Notes: generated by a model from the sequence alone, not told the origin. A stretch of 64,000 nt of DNA from Raoultibacter phocaeensis (GCF_901411515.1 NZ_CABDUX010000001.1:1674001-1738000), one strand, 5' to 3'. Shown: positions 24,835 through 34,580, counted from the first letter of the stretch. Translations and numbers: made by a program.

Positions 24835-26571
24835 ATGAAAGAGATTTCAAGAAGGAACTTCATCGGGGGAGCGGCGGCGTTCGGTCTGGGCCTCGGAGCC
24901 ATGGGGCTTGCGGGTTGCGCGGCGGGCGAGCCTACTTCGGCCGATGCTGACACGGGGTCTGCAGGCGGGCGAGATGTGCAGGATGCGACTGGCGCTCCCT
25001 CGTTTTTGCAGGAGCCCGACCCGATTACGGACGACCAGATCACGCAAACCATCGAAACCGAGCTTGCCGTCGTGGGTCTCGGCGTTGCTGGGGTGTCTGC
25101 CGTTCGTTCTGCTGCTGAAGCAGGAGTTAAAGTCGTCGCGATCGAAAAGTGCTCTGAGCCTAACTGCCGTTCGTCTCAATTTTCGGCATTCAACACCGAA
25201 AGCGCCCGTTCGATGGGCATCGAGGACATCGAAGCGACCGAACTTGTCAACGAACTCATGATCCAGATGAGCCACCGCAGCGATTTCAGAATCCTCAAGA
25301 ATTGGGCAGATCACTGCGGTGAGGCGTTCGACTGGTACGCTTCGGCCTATGACGATCTCGTTTGGGTGCATCCTGGCGACGAGACGCCGAGCGAGGATAC
25401 GGTGTACGTGAGCAATAAAAACACCTATCCTCCCTATGAATACGGGCGCGATCATGAAGTCATCTTCAGCGGTACGCTCTCGTTTACGGCACCCGACAAA
25501 GGCGGTCAAAAGCCCGTCTTCCTTGCAAACTTCGATAAAGCCCAGGCCACGGGTAATGTCGACGCCCACTTCGACTGTCCAGCGCGCCAGCTCGTCAAAG
25601 AGGGCGACAAAGTTGTGGGTGTGATCTTCCAGAGCCTCAACGACCAGACCTATACTAAAGTGCTGGCTTCGAAGGGCGTCGTGCTTGCGACGGGCGACTA
25701 TGCGCGCAACGACGAGATGGTTGCGCATTACCTGCCGTGGATTTACGATCAAAAGGAAAAGTTCACCTTCACGTATATGCATCAGGATATCGAAGGGAAC
25801 TTCGCCGATATGGGCGACGGCCACCGCATGGGCTACTGGGCGGGTGGAAACATTGAGGCGGGGCCGCATGCCGCGATGGCGCACGGCGATTTGGGCAAGC
25901 TTGGCGTCGATGCGTTTTTGCAGCTGAACGGCAACGGCGAGCGCTACATCAACGAGGATTTGACGAATGACCATTTCGGTTCCGCGTTGATCCGCCAACC
26001 TGGCAACGTGATCTACCAGATCTTCGACTCGAGGTTTCCCGAGCAGCTTTCATCGATGCAAGCCGGCCTCGGTACGAAGAGCAAGATCTCGCAAGAAGAT
26101 ATCGAAGCGATCGATGAGTGGACGAGCGCAAAGGGCGATACCGTCGAAGATCTGGTGGCTAACCTCGGGGTTGAGGCCGATGTTGCCGAGACCATGCAAG
26201 CGCAAATCGCACGCTACAATGAACTGTGTGCAGCCGGCAAGGATGAGGATTTCGGAAAGGCCCCCGAGCGCATGTTTGCCTTGGAAAATCCGCCGTTTTA
26301 TGCCATTCGCTATGCGGTGGGCGAGCCGGGACTGAGCGGCGCTTCGCAGGATGCCCTCCGCTGCCTCGTAACCATGAGCGGTCTTTCGACTACGAAGGAC
26401 GCCGAGGTATGCGATGCCGATCTTGAGGTCATTCCTGGTCTGTATGCCATCGGTAACGTCCAGGGCGGCAGGTTCCTGGCGGATTATCCCGCAACTATCG
26501 CTGGCGCGAGCCACAGCATTGCGATGACGTACGGTTATCTGACTGGCAAGCATATCGCCGAAAGCGCCTAA
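24835..26571 (+). CDS. Tat-exported FAD-dependent reductase
   Basis: 578 residues from ATG with GGAGG upstream. Tat signal SRRNFIG (RR at 6-7) with lipobox LAGC. FAD motif LAVVGLGVAGVSAVRSAA (about 77-94); the third glycine region is slightly atypical (GLGVAG). The capping domain carries GERYINEDLTND, with Asn where fumarate reductases have the catalytic Arg. The C-terminal loop is GLYAIGNVQGGRFLADYP-ATIAGASHS, ending in a Tyr-Pro motif shared by several reductases here. No attached cytochrome or FMN domain. It is divergent from its probable LuxR regulator and followed by a strong hairpin. Confidence 0.88.
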   Translation: MKEISRRNFIGGAAAFGLGLGAMGLAGCAAGEPTSADADTGSAGGRDVQDATGAPSFLQEPDPITDDQITQTIETELAVVGLGVAGVSAVRSAAEAGVKVVAIEKCSEPNCRSSQFSAFNTESARSMGIEDIEATELVNELMIQMSHRSDFRILKNWADHCGEAFDWYASAYDDLVWVHPGDETPSEDTVYVSNKNTYPPYEYGRDHEVIFSGTLSFTAPDKGGQKPVFLANFDKAQATGNVDAHFDCPARQLVKEGDKVVGVIFQSLNDQTYTKVLASKGVVLATGDYARNDEMVAHYLPWIYDQKEKFTFTYMHQDIEGNFADMGDGHRMGYWAGGNIEAGPHAAMAHGDLGKLGVDAFLQLNGNGERYINEDLTNDHFGSALIRQPGNVIYQIFDSRFPEQLSSMQAGLGTKSKISQEDIEAIDEWTSAKGDTVEDLVANLGVEADVAETMQAQIARYNELCAAGKDEDFGKAPERMFALENPPFYAIRYAVGEPGLSGASQDALRCLVTMSGLSTTKDAEVCDADLEVIPGLYAIGNVQGGRFLADYPATIAGASHSIAMTYGYLTGKHIAESA

Positions 26572-26606
26572 CGCAAAAACCGACCATCGTCGTCTCTCGC
26601 CAAAAC

Positions 26607-26640
26607 CTGCGCCCGCATGCACCTTCGCATGCGGGCGCAG
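26607..26640. terminator. Strong bidirectional hairpin
   Basis: A perfect 14-bp stem (CTGCGCCCGCATGC at 26607-26620 with its complement at 26627-26640) and a 6-nt loop. It lies between the convergent ends of a FAD reductase and the next LuxR regulator. Confidence 0.75.
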
Positions 26641-26683
26641 GGCTTTCGGCTGCGGTCATGCAGCGCCTTCTTGTGAGAAAACT

Positions 26684-28210
26684 CTACTCTGCGGCATCCC
26701 GCTGCATCAGGTCGATCCGATCGTCCTTGATTTCGCGGACTCGTGCTTCCACCATATTGTCGAGTTCTTTGCGGGAATGGATGTCGCATTTTTGATAGAT
26801 GTGGCGGATGTGGGTTTTGACCGTCTCTTCCGAAAGGACGAGCTCGACACCGGTATCGGCGCGGCTCTTTCCTTGGGCGATGCGCTCAAGAACGTCTCTT
26901 TCCCGATCAGACAGGTGGTAGATATCTCCGATCTGGGCGCAGCAAGAAGCCAGTATCTCGGCATCGCTCGAAGCCTCGCTGGGTTTCGCCATGCCCCATG
27001 CCTCGAGCAGGTTGTTGTGGCTGACGAGTGACAGGGCGGTAAGCATAAGCAGGAAAAGAACGCTGGCGACGAGCAGCGATACATCGGTTGAAGCAGGCAG
27101 GGGATGGAGGATGGTGAACATCTCGAACCCGAGAAATCTTCCGAGAAGCAGCGTGCCGATGCTGAATCCGCCCAGCCAAACCGGGGAAACGTTTCTGTGG
27201 CGAATGAGATAGGCGCACAAACACCAGATGAGCATGTCGAAGCATCGGTACCCGATACAGTACACGCCGTAGCCCCAGGCTGAAACCTCGGTACCGAACA
27301 GGCACAAGAATGCGCCTGTAGCCATGATGACAAACGATATTCGATAGATCATGTAGTTGAAGTTCATTTTCAAGCCGAGGGTAATCAGGGCAAACAGAAC
27401 CGATGCAACGAGGAACCCGACAATGCCGAACGTGTACCAAGCCGCCGTTCCGAACGATCCTGTGAAGGACAGGCTTTGAAACGTGCCGAAGGAAAAGCCC
27501 GCTACCGCCGCGGTTACGAGCAGCTTCCAGGGTGCACGCGTCTTTTCGGGAAAGATGATGGCTGCGTTTGGGGCGCTGTTGTCGTTGCCGGGCTGCTTGG
27601 ACATGAGAAAAGCGCAGAAGGCACCGCAGGCGCCGATGGCTGCCGGCATGAGCTCCCGAATCGTTTGGGGGATGAAATTGAGTGAGAATATGAGCGCGGT
27701 GCCGAGTATGGAGCCGCATACGACAAGTGCAATGGTTTTCTTCGGCCCTGTTCGGCCAAACGCTTTCATCCATTCAAGGAACAAAAGCGTCTGTCCGACG
27801 CCTGCGAAAACCGGCCAGATAGAGGAGATTGTTGCATAGCCCGGATCGAGATAGTCAGATGGAAGCTTGCTGAGCAAAACGAAAAGCGCCGACGCGGCAA
27901 CATAGCATACGCCGGCAATGGCGGCGATGGCGGTGCTCGGGAGCTGTGCTGCCGATTTTCTGAATCCGAGGCCGAGCGCTATACCGCATAAGCCGATGAT
28001 GAGATAGGTAAGATTCGATCCGAGCCATACGGGCGATCCGACGGTTCCTGCATTTGCGTATACGAGCGTTGCAGACGTGCAGCTCCAAGGCCAAGCGCAT
28101 ACACAAGCGAAACCAATCCACAGTGCGGGCTGGGATGCGGCGGTCTGGGCAAATGCTTGCAGCGATTGTTTGATTGCGCGCATGTCGCGTCTATCTTCGG
28201 TATTCGGCAT
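26684..28210 (-). CDS. Membrane-bound LuxR-type transcriptional regulator
   Basis: 508 residues from ATG 28210, chosen for AAGGGGGTGG about 8 nt upstream; a longer frame would run into the upstream reductase gene. Membrane domain of about twelve segments (15-400), then the LuxR helix-turn-helix (about 435-500: LSDRERDVLERIAQGKS, EETVKTHIRHIYQKC). It lies 79 bp downstream of a Tat-signal FAD reductase on the same strand, with a strong hairpin between. It may be partly co-transcribed with it, unlike the divergent pairs. Which reductase it controls is therefore ambiguous. Confidence 0.88.
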   Translation of the reverse strand: MPNTEDRRDMRAIKQSLQAFAQTAASQPALWIGFACVCAWPWSCTSATLVYANAGTVGSPVWLGSNLTYLIIGLCGIALGLGFRKSAAQLPSTAIAAIAGVCYVAASALFVLLSKLPSDYLDPGYATISSIWPVFAGVGQTLLFLEWMKAFGRTGPKKTIALVVCGSILGTALIFSLNFIPQTIRELMPAAIGACGAFCAFLMSKQPGNDNSAPNAAIIFPEKTRAPWKLLVTAAVAGFSFGTFQSLSFTGSFGTAAWYTFGIVGFLVASVLFALITLGLKMNFNYMIYRISFVIMATGAFLCLFGTEVSAWGYGVYCIGYRCFDMLIWCLCAYLIRHRNVSPVWLGGFSIGTLLLGRFLGFEMFTILHPLPASTDVSLLVASVLFLLMLTALSLVSHNNLLEAWGMAKPSEASSDAEILASCCAQIGDIYHLSDRERDVLERIAQGKSRADTGVELVLSEETVKTHIRHIYQKCDIHSRKELDNMVEARVREIKDDRIDLMQRDAAE

Positions 28211-28248
28211 CCGGTCATCCACCCCCTTGCGGCGAGTATAGCATAGGG

Positions 28249-28277
28249 GTGCTCCCCGTTTTTTTTGCGGGGAGCAC
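28249..28277. promoter_or_regulatory. Intercistronic hairpin
   Basis: A perfect 10-bp stem GTGCTCCCCG / CGGGGAGCAC around a loop of eight T and one G. It sits between a FAD reductase stop and the downstream LuxR gene. No T-run follows the stem on either strand, so it may stabilise or process the mRNA, or be a weak terminator. Confidence 0.5.
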
Positions 28278-28289
28278 GGGACCGAACGG

Positions 28290-29915
28290 TTAGGCGGTTG
28301 CGTTGGCTGCTGCTGCAGCTCCGGCATAGCGGCCAAAGCAGAAGCACATGCACAGCGATGTTCCCGATTGCGGGTAAAAATACCCGATCAAGTGGCCGTT
28401 AGCCGATTCCCCGACTGCGTAGAGGTTCGGGATAATCGAGCCGTCGACGGCCATGACCTCGCCGTTTGTGTTCGTACGCATTCCGCCTGTTGTGCCGGAA
28501 AGGGCGGTTGTCTGTACGGTCATGTCGATAGCGTAGAACGGGGCAGTAGCTAGTGGGTTGAGCAGCGTGAATTCCTTGTCGATGACGTCGAGATCGTATT
28601 CCTTCGGATCGTCGGGATCGAACACGCGGCCCATGCGCGTGGCGGGCTTGTTAAACTCGGGATCTTCGCCCGCCGCGCAGTAGCCGTTGTAATCCTCGAC
28701 GGTTTTCGTGAGCGCCGCAACATTGACGTTCATCTTGCGGGCGAGCTCTTCGATGGTGTCGGCTTTGACAATCGTTCCCGACTCGAGGCCTTTTTCGCCA
28801 GTTTGACCCGCGACCTGCTCGTAGAGGGGCGAATCGTACAAAGCCCAATACTCGGTGATGCCCTGCTTGTAGGCAATGCCGGCGCGATCGAGGAAGTACA
28901 GGTTCTCGTTGACCCATCGTTTGCCCTCGCGGTTGACGAAGAGCCCCTGGCCGGGATTGTCGCTGTATCCACCGTCGACGTTTACGAAATACGCCATGGT
29001 TCCGCCCGGTGCCACCACATCGGCTCCGACTGTTTTGGCCTGCAAAAGCGCGAACCCTTTCGACTCGCCGTCGAAGGTCGAGCAATTGGGGGTGTGGGGC
29101 GCGTAGAGGCGCAGCAGATCGGATGAGCCGCCGAAGCCGCCAGCGGCGACGATGAGCGATTTGACGTTGAACAGCGTTCCCGTACTTCCTGAAACCGTTT
29201 CGAGTCCGGTTACAGCGCCCGAGTCATCGGTAATGATTTTAGTCGCCTCAGTCGAGAAGCGGAACTCGACGCCAAGCTCTTCGGCTTTGGCTTTGAGCGG
29301 TTCGAGGTAGGCCTTCACCCCATCACGATCAGCGCTGGTGACAAAGGTGCGCGCGGGTACTTGGAACGGGTTGGTGGGCGGTACGGTAACGCCCACGATA
29401 TCCACTCCGTGCTCGATGAGCCAATCGATCGACTCAGCTGAATGCTTGGCAGCGAAAAGCTGGGCTTCGGTGTCCATAAACGAATCGCTGTCGGGGTACT
29501 GGTTCCAGAATGCGACGAGCTCTTCGGGCGTCCAGTCTTCCCCCAGCTCTTTTTGGAACGACGTTCCGATTGCCGTGATGCTGTGGGCGTAGACCTTTTT
29601 CAAGCCATCGAGTTTTTCGAGCACGATAACCTGCGCGCCTCCCTCGGCGGCAGAGATAGCTGCGGTGAGCCCTGAAACCCCCGTGCCGATGACGACGACA
29701 TCGGTATCGACGGTTTCGGTCATTTCGGCTGGTGCTGCGGCCGAGGTCGTATTGGCCGAATCCTCTTCAGCCGCCGCTTTCGGCTTTTCCTCGCTTGCGG
29801 GGGCGCAACCGAACATGCCCGCTGCAGCGATGCCAAGCGCGCCGACTCCCGCCCCAGCAAGAAACGTTCGCCTGGTAAATCCCGGCTTTTCGGAATGCTC
29901 TGTCGTGATACTCAT
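28290..29915 (-). CDS. Tat-exported FAD-dependent reductase
   Basis: 541 residues from ATG with GAAGGAGGG upstream. Tat signal TRRTFLA (about 14-20) ending in GMFGC. FAD motif VVVIGTGVSGLTAAISAA (about 72-89). The capping domain has GKRWVNENLYFLDRAG; the position of the fumarate-reductase Arg is Phe, although an Arg occurs three residues later. C-terminal loop NLYAVGESANGHLIGYFYPQSGTS. The protein ends in an Ala-rich tail. It has a LuxR regulator downstream on the same strand and another divergent upstream (30232), so either could control it. Confidence 0.88.
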   Translation of the reverse strand: MSITTEHSEKPGFTRRTFLAGAGVGALGIAAAGMFGCAPASEEKPKAAAEEDSANTTSAAAPAEMTETVDTDVVVIGTGVSGLTAAISAAEGGAQVIVLEKLDGLKKVYAHSITAIGTSFQKELGEDWTPEELVAFWNQYPDSDSFMDTEAQLFAAKHSAESIDWLIEHGVDIVGVTVPPTNPFQVPARTFVTSADRDGVKAYLEPLKAKAEELGVEFRFSTEATKIITDDSGAVTGLETVSGSTGTLFNVKSLIVAAGGFGGSSDLLRLYAPHTPNCSTFDGESKGFALLQAKTVGADVVAPGGTMAYFVNVDGGYSDNPGQGLFVNREGKRWVNENLYFLDRAGIAYKQGITEYWALYDSPLYEQVAGQTGEKGLESGTIVKADTIEELARKMNVNVAALTKTVEDYNGYCAAGEDPEFNKPATRMGRVFDPDDPKEYDLDVIDKEFTLLNPLATAPFYAIDMTVQTTALSGTTGGMRTNTNGEVMAVDGSIIPNLYAVGESANGHLIGYFYPQSGTSLCMCFCFGRYAGAAAAANATA

Positions 29916-29987
29916 GGTTCCCTCCTTCGTATCGGAATTGCGCTTATGCGCTGCTGCGAACGATACGGCGCTGCCTCTGGCGGCGGT

Positions 29988-30041
29988 ATCCCCCGAACGG
30001 GAGTGACTTGTGCAAATCCCTGTTCACCCGCCGCGGGGGAT
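29988..30041. promoter_or_regulatory. Widely spaced inverted ATCCCCCG half-sites
   Basis: ATCCCCCG (29988-29995) and CGGGGGAT (30034-30041) are separated by 38 bp in the 316-bp divergent region between a FAD reductase and a LuxR gene. No gene is seen in this region. The ATCCCCC half-site recurs as a tight dyad at 56753-56771. Confidence 0.35.
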
Positions 30042-30231
30042 GCGCTTACCAGCGCAAACGGCCTATTGTGCTAATCGATCCTTTTCGCTTTGCCGCGCGA
30101 TGCTTTCAGTCTGCTCGCTTCTGCCGTGCCAATCGGTGGTAGAATGCATGCAATTGCCATGGAGCGCGGAAGGGCGCGCTCGGGAAATCCGCGGCGAAAT
30201 GCATTGCCGTAAAGCGATCCGAGGGATTCTG

Positions 30232-31701
30232 TTGTCATTCACGAAAGCGAAAGCGATAGCCAAAACGTTGCGCTGGCATCATATCGGCTTTGCGTTTTTG
30301 TGGGCGACGACGTTTTCGGCTCTGTTGTACCCCGATTCGGCTACGCCGGGCGAGATGCTCACGTTCAAGACGGTCAACCTCTCCTGCACGATCGCCGCGG
30401 TATTGATCATGGTCCTCATCGTGCGGGCGAAAGGCAAGGAGCAGCCCGATTCGCGGGTAGCCTTTGTCGCGGGGCTTTTGCTTGCCTGTGGTGCTGCCTT
30501 GTTTTACGCGGGGTTCTACGGCGAAGGGCCGAGGGTTCCTTTCGTGCTTGCTTCGGGAGCGCTTGTCGGTTTTGCAAGCGGTACGTTTTACGGGCTGTGG
30601 CAGTTGTTCTTCACCTCGGAGGGCGCTACGCGCACGGCGCTTTACATACCGCTTTCGGCCGTAGCGTCGGCGATTCTGTGCTTTGCCATGCAGCCGCTTT
30701 CCCTTCCCGGTACGGTTGCGTGTGCGGTGATAGCCTTTCCGCTTCTTGCCGCCGTCTCGCTGTACAGGGCGCTTGCCGAAATAGAGGCTGCTCCGTCCGA
30801 CGATCGTGCGTGCATGGATATGGTCCTTGCACTGAAAGACCTTTGGAAGCCAGTCTTCTGCGTCTGCTCGATCGGGTTCGTGTGGAAGCTGGCATCGAAT
30901 CTGCTCGCCGATCCAGGCTCCCCGACGCTCATCGTGGTGCTCGGCGGCTTCGGTGCAGCAGCGCTTGTCATCGCGCTCATTGAATTGTTCTCGGAAAAGG
31001 GTTTCGAGGTGCTCCGCTCGTACCAGGTTTTGTTTCCCCTGATAACGGGAGCGTTCTTGCTTCCCATCGTGTTTGGCATGGAGTATGCGCCTATGCTTTC
31101 GGGCATGCTCATGTTCGGCTTTGAAATCGTCAACCTCCTGCTTATCGTCACGTGCGCCGTCTATGCGAATGAGCGCGCTATGCCGTCGATCTACGTATAC
31201 GCGCTCGGTTTGTGCCCGGTATACGCAGCCATGTTGGGCGGCGATGCGATTGGGGCGCATCTGGGCTCTGCGTTCGCGCACGACCTTTCGTTTGTGGTGA
31301 GCGTGCTGTTCATGTGCGTCTACGTGCTCTCGATCACGATGTTTCTCGTCTCGTGGACAAGGCAGCGCAAGCGCGGACGCGACGAAGACCGAGACGGTGA
31401 AACGGATTCGGGAGGCGCGAAGCGGGACGGTGAGCCGGCTGCGCCCTCGCCTGAGGTCGATTTCGAGGAAGCTTGGAACGCCTCGTTCTGCTCGCGCCTC
31501 GACGAGCTGGGCGTCGTCGACCCCCTGAGCCAGCGTGAGCGCGAGGTGGCGGCGCTTTTCGTGCGGGGCAACAGCGTTGCGGCAATCGCGAAGAAGCTGT
31601 TTATATCGGAAAACACGGTTCGGGGCCACGCTAAGAGCATCTACCGCAAACTCGACGTCCACTCGAAGCAGCAGCTGATCGATCTGATGGCTCGAAAGTA
31701 A
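30232..31701 (+). CDS. Membrane-bound LuxR-type transcriptional regulator
   Basis: 489 residues from TTG 30232, chosen for GAGGG 6 nt upstream; the frame is open back to 30010 but that part lacks a ribosome site and looks non-coding. Membrane domain (about 10-385), an acidic/basic linker (about 385-420), and the LuxR helix-turn-helix (about 425-489: LSQREREVAALFVRGNS, ENTVRGHAKSIYRKL). It is divergent from the FAD reductase at 28290-29915 and 215 bp upstream of another at 31917 on the same strand. Either or both may be targets. Confidence 0.87.
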   Translation: MSFTKAKAIAKTLRWHHIGFAFLWATTFSALLYPDSATPGEMLTFKTVNLSCTIAAVLIMVLIVRAKGKEQPDSRVAFVAGLLLACGAALFYAGFYGEGPRVPFVLASGALVGFASGTFYGLWQLFFTSEGATRTALYIPLSAVASAILCFAMQPLSLPGTVACAVIAFPLLAAVSLYRALAEIEAAPSDDRACMDMVLALKDLWKPVFCVCSIGFVWKLASNLLADPGSPTLIVVLGGFGAAALVIALIELFSEKGFEVLRSYQVLFPLITGAFLLPIVFGMEYAPMLSGMLMFGFEIVNLLLIVTCAVYANERAMPSIYVYALGLCPVYAAMLGGDAIGAHLGSAFAHDLSFVVSVLFMCVYVLSITMFLVSWTRQRKRGRDEDRDGETDSGGAKRDGEPAAPSPEVDFEEAWNASFCSRLDELGVVDPLSQREREVAALFVRGNSVAAIAKKLFISENTVRGHAKSIYRKLDVHSKQQLIDLMARK

Positions 31702-31916
31702 GCTGCCTCGCCCGCTTCGTCTGTCTCGCCCGCCCGTCTGCTTCTTTGGGTGATACCCATTACTTTACCAGGCAAAACGTAAAAACAACCTGTTTTATGG
31801 GGTGTGCGGCGCCCTGTTGTTTCCTACTATCGGTGCACGGTTTCGTACCAAACTGGAAAAGGATTCCGGTATGCGAATGCGGAACCGAAGAGACCGATTC
31901 TTTAGGAGGGAATCTT

Positions 31917-33608
31917 ATGAGCGAAACGAAATCAGGTATCTCTCGGCGCGATCTGCTCAAGGGAGCGGCACTTTCCGCTGCGGGCGTTGCGGCGCTCGGC
32001 GTGGTGGGCTGCAGCCCGGCGGCATCGGGCGAGGGAACGGCTTCGAGTGCGAGTGGCGATGCGGGGTCGGATGCCTCGCAGGCGAAGCATACCTGGGAGA
32101 TCAAACCCGAGCCTATCACCGACATCGCCGAAACCGTGGACACCGAAGTGCTCATCATCGGCGGCGGCTATTCTGGCACGTGCTGCGCGCTCAATGCGGC
32201 GGAAAACGGAACCAAGGTCGTCCTTGTCGAGAAGGATACCGTGCTCAACGGACACGGTGTCGGCGGCACGGGTGCGGTGGGGTCGCGCGAGCTCGATAAG
32301 CTCGGCGTCACCGTCGACAAGCCGATCGAGATGGAGCGCTGGGTGGCAACCTGCGGCAACCGCTGCCGCGAATCGCTCGTGGCCAAGTGGTTCCGCGAGT
32401 CGGAGCGCTGCATGAACTGGCTGCTTGACGTGGCCGAATCCGACGGCGCAAGCTGCATGGTCACCGTGGGCTCGCGCAGCGTCGTCCACCCCGAGATCGA
32501 TTGCTACCATATGATCTACGGTGGCGAGACCACCTCGGACATCATCAACATCGCGAACTACATCGAGTACCTCTTTATGAAGAAGGCCGAAGAGACCGGC
32601 AACGCCGAGTTCGTGTTCGAGATGCCGGCAGTACAGCTCGTGCAGGACGAATCAGGTGCGGTCACGGGAGCTATCTGCGAGAACTCCGAGGGTAAGTACG
32701 TGCAGTACAATGCCTCTAAGGGTGTCGTACTTGCCACGGGCGATATCAGCTACAACGACGAGTACCTCGAGGCGTTCGCGCCCATCGGCCTCAAAGTCAT
32801 GACGCGCCTGTGCTCCGATCGCGGCAACGTGGGCGATGGCCACAACATGGCAGCCTGGGCGGGCGGTGCCTTCCAGGACGGCCCGTGGCCCACAATGATG
32901 CATCCGCAGGCGGCGGCGACCTACCACGGACCCTTCCTGTTCGTAAACCCCGACGGCAAACGCTTCATGAACGAGGCAACCTGGGTGCAGGGCAAGTGCG
33001 TCGGCGTTATGGTCAATGGGGGTTACGATCACGCATGGTCGATCTTCGATGCCAACTTCGAAGCCGACAATACCGACAGCCTCCAGTACGGCGGCGGCAT
33101 GTTCTGGGATAGCTTCCGTCCCGTGGGCTCCACCTACGAAGACGCTTCGAAATCGCATGCCGAGGGCGTCGAGAAGGGCGTGACCGACAATCCCGACAAC
33201 TACAAAAAAGCCGATACCATCGAGGAACTCGTTGCGCAGCTCGACGTTCCCGCCGATGTGGCCCTTGCGACCATCGAGCGCTACAACGCGTTGTGCGAAG
33301 CGGGCGAGGATACCGATTTCTACAAGGAATCCCACTACCTGTACCCGATTAAGCAGGGCCCCTTCTACGCCTGCAAAGTGGGTCCTGGCCTGCTCGGCGT
33401 GTGCGGCGGCATCCACATCTCAGATAATTTCGAGGTGCTCACCGCCGACAACCAACCCGTTTCTGGACTTTACGCTATCGGCAACTGCGCGGGCGACATC
33501 TACGCCTACGACTACCCGATCAACGTGCAGGGCAACAGCCACGGCAGGTGCCTGGTCGAGGGCAAGTGCCTCGGCGAGCAGCTGGCCGGCGTATACGAGG
33601 AAATCTAA
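31917..33608 (+). CDS. Tat-exported FAD-dependent reductase
   Basis: 563 residues from ATG 31917, with GGAGGG upstream and the Tat signal directly at its N-terminus (SRRDLLKG, RR at about 10-11, lipobox VVGC). FAD motif VLIIGGGYSGTCCALNAA (about 76-93). Capping domain GKRFMNEATWVQG, with Val at the fumarate-reductase Arg position. C-terminal loop GLYAIGNCAGDIYAYDYP-INVQGNSHGR, containing the Tyr-Pro...G-x3-G-R motif. No haem or FMN domain. Downstream, 26 nt away, is a small coiled-coil gene that is probably co-transcribed. The leader contains GGGTGATACCC near 31748. Confidence 0.88.
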   Translation: MSETKSGISRRDLLKGAALSAAGVAALGVVGCSPAASGEGTASSASGDAGSDASQAKHTWEIKPEPITDIAETVDTEVLIIGGGYSGTCCALNAAENGTKVVLVEKDTVLNGHGVGGTGAVGSRELDKLGVTVDKPIEMERWVATCGNRCRESLVAKWFRESERCMNWLLDVAESDGASCMVTVGSRSVVHPEIDCYHMIYGGETTSDIINIANYIEYLFMKKAEETGNAEFVFEMPAVQLVQDESGAVTGAICENSEGKYVQYNASKGVVLATGDISYNDEYLEAFAPIGLKVMTRLCSDRGNVGDGHNMAAWAGGAFQDGPWPTMMHPQAAATYHGPFLFVNPDGKRFMNEATWVQGKCVGVMVNGGYDHAWSIFDANFEADNTDSLQYGGGMFWDSFRPVGSTYEDASKSHAEGVEKGVTDNPDNYKKADTIEELVAQLDVPADVALATIERYNALCEAGEDTDFYKESHYLYPIKQGPFYACKVGPGLLGVCGGIHISDNFEVLTADNQPVSGLYAIGNCAGDIYAYDYPINVQGNSHGRCLVEGKCLGEQLAGVYEEI

Positions 33609-33634
33609 GGCGAGTTGGCGGAAGCGAGGGTGCT

Positions 33635-34159
33635 GTGAATATCGAAAACGTTTGCGCTTCCGATGCGCCTGGTGCGTGCGAGCGCTCGGTCGACGAGATG
33701 TTCGAGCACCTCGAGGCGCTCTGCGACGCGCTGCCTCGCATGGAAGAGCTCGGCGCACGGGTAGCGAAAGCAACGTGCGCTCGCGAGGCCGTTGAAGCCG
33801 ATCGCCGCTACCGCATCGTGCGCACAGAGCTTGACGAGTTCGAAGCGCATGCGGCCGAAGCTCTGGCGCTGGCCGAACAAGCCCGCGATGCAGGTAGGCC
33901 TAAAGAGGACATCGAGCTCTACGAACGTGATCGGCTGTACTTCGCCGCCATGCGCGGCTTCAAAGTGGGACCTTCTCAAAACGAGCGTGCTGCGGTTGAG
34001 GAAGCACTGAAGGCGGGCGGGTTCGCCTCGATCGACGAGGCGAACGACGCCGTGCTTCCAAGCGATGAGCTTTCAAGGCTTGCGGGGGAACTCGAAGCGT
34101 ATCGGGCCGATTACGCCGAAACGCTTGCAGCGTGTCAGGAGGTCGAAGGGCAACGCTGA
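33635..34159 (+). CDS. Small helical protein of unknown function
   Basis: 174 residues from GTG, chosen for GAGGGTGCT upstream. Almost entirely charged helix (Glu/Ala/Arg rich, heptad-like), consistent with a soluble coiled coil. No signal, membrane segment or metal motif beyond scattered cysteines near the N-terminus. It starts 26 nt after the FAD reductase stop and ends before a terminator, so the two form a probable operon. A dedicated maturation or interaction partner for the reductase is possible but unproven. Confidence 0.65.
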   Translation: MNIENVCASDAPGACERSVDEMFEHLEALCDALPRMEELGARVAKATCAREAVEADRRYRIVRTELDEFEAHAAEALALAEQARDAGRPKEDIELYERDRLYFAAMRGFKVGPSQNERAAVEEALKAGGFASIDEANDAVLPSDELSRLAGELEAYRADYAETLAACQEVEGQR

Positions 34160-34195
34160 GTGCGTGCACCCGACGCAGCGGAGGCTTCAGGGCAG

Positions 34196-34226
34196 GGGCG
34201 AGGTCGATGCGGCCTCGCCCTTTCTC
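34196..34226 (+). terminator. Rho-independent terminator
   Basis: GGGCGAGG (34196-34203) pairs with CCTCGCCC (34213-34220), followed by TTTCTC. It ends the reductase / coiled-coil operon. Confidence 0.65.
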
Positions 34227-34310
34227 GGTTTCAACCTGCTGGGCAAGCGGCGATCGCGATGCTGGCACCGTGTTCGTGGCATTCGTCCGCTCGCTTGTTC
34301 GGCTTCCTTC

Positions 34311-34340
34311 TTTCAAGTATACTTGTGAATATACTTGAAA
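34311..34340. promoter_or_regulatory. Toxin-antitoxin operator
   Basis: Inverted 11-bp arms TTTCAAGTATA / TATACTTGAAA with an 8-bp spacer; inside the left half is the perfect palindrome CAAGTATACTTG (34314-34325). It lies directly before the antitoxin ribosome site, where RHH antitoxins normally autorepress. Confidence 0.65.
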
Positions 34341-34349
34341 GGAGCTGCG

Positions 34350-34580
34350 ATGGCTCAGATCTCGCTCTACCTCGAAGATGAAACCATGGCTGCCCTGCGG
34401 AAAAAGGCGACGCTCGCCAACGCGTCGCTCTCGAAATACGTGGCCGACCTCATTCGCAACGACGTGGCAAGCGGATGGCCGACGGGGTACTGGGACCTGT
34501 TCGGTTCCATCGAAGATGAAACATTCTGCGAGCCGGAAGAGCTTTCGTTTTCGGTCGACGGCGTGCGAGGTGCTTGGTGA
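34350..34580 (+). CDS. Ribbon-helix-helix antitoxin
   Basis: 76 residues from ATG with GGAG upstream. MAQISLYLEDETMAALRKKA followed by SLSKYVADLIRND is a ribbon-helix-helix DNA-binding fold. The C-terminal half (GYWDLFGSIEDETFCEPEE) is the kind of acidic tail that wraps a PIN toxin. The next gene begins at its stop codon, so the pair is translationally coupled. Expected role: neutralise the PIN-domain RNase and autorepress through the dyad just upstream. Confidence 0.85.
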   Translation: MAQISLYLEDETMAALRKKATLANASLSKYVADLIRNDVASGWPTGYWDLFGSIEDETFCEPEELSFSVDGVRGAW

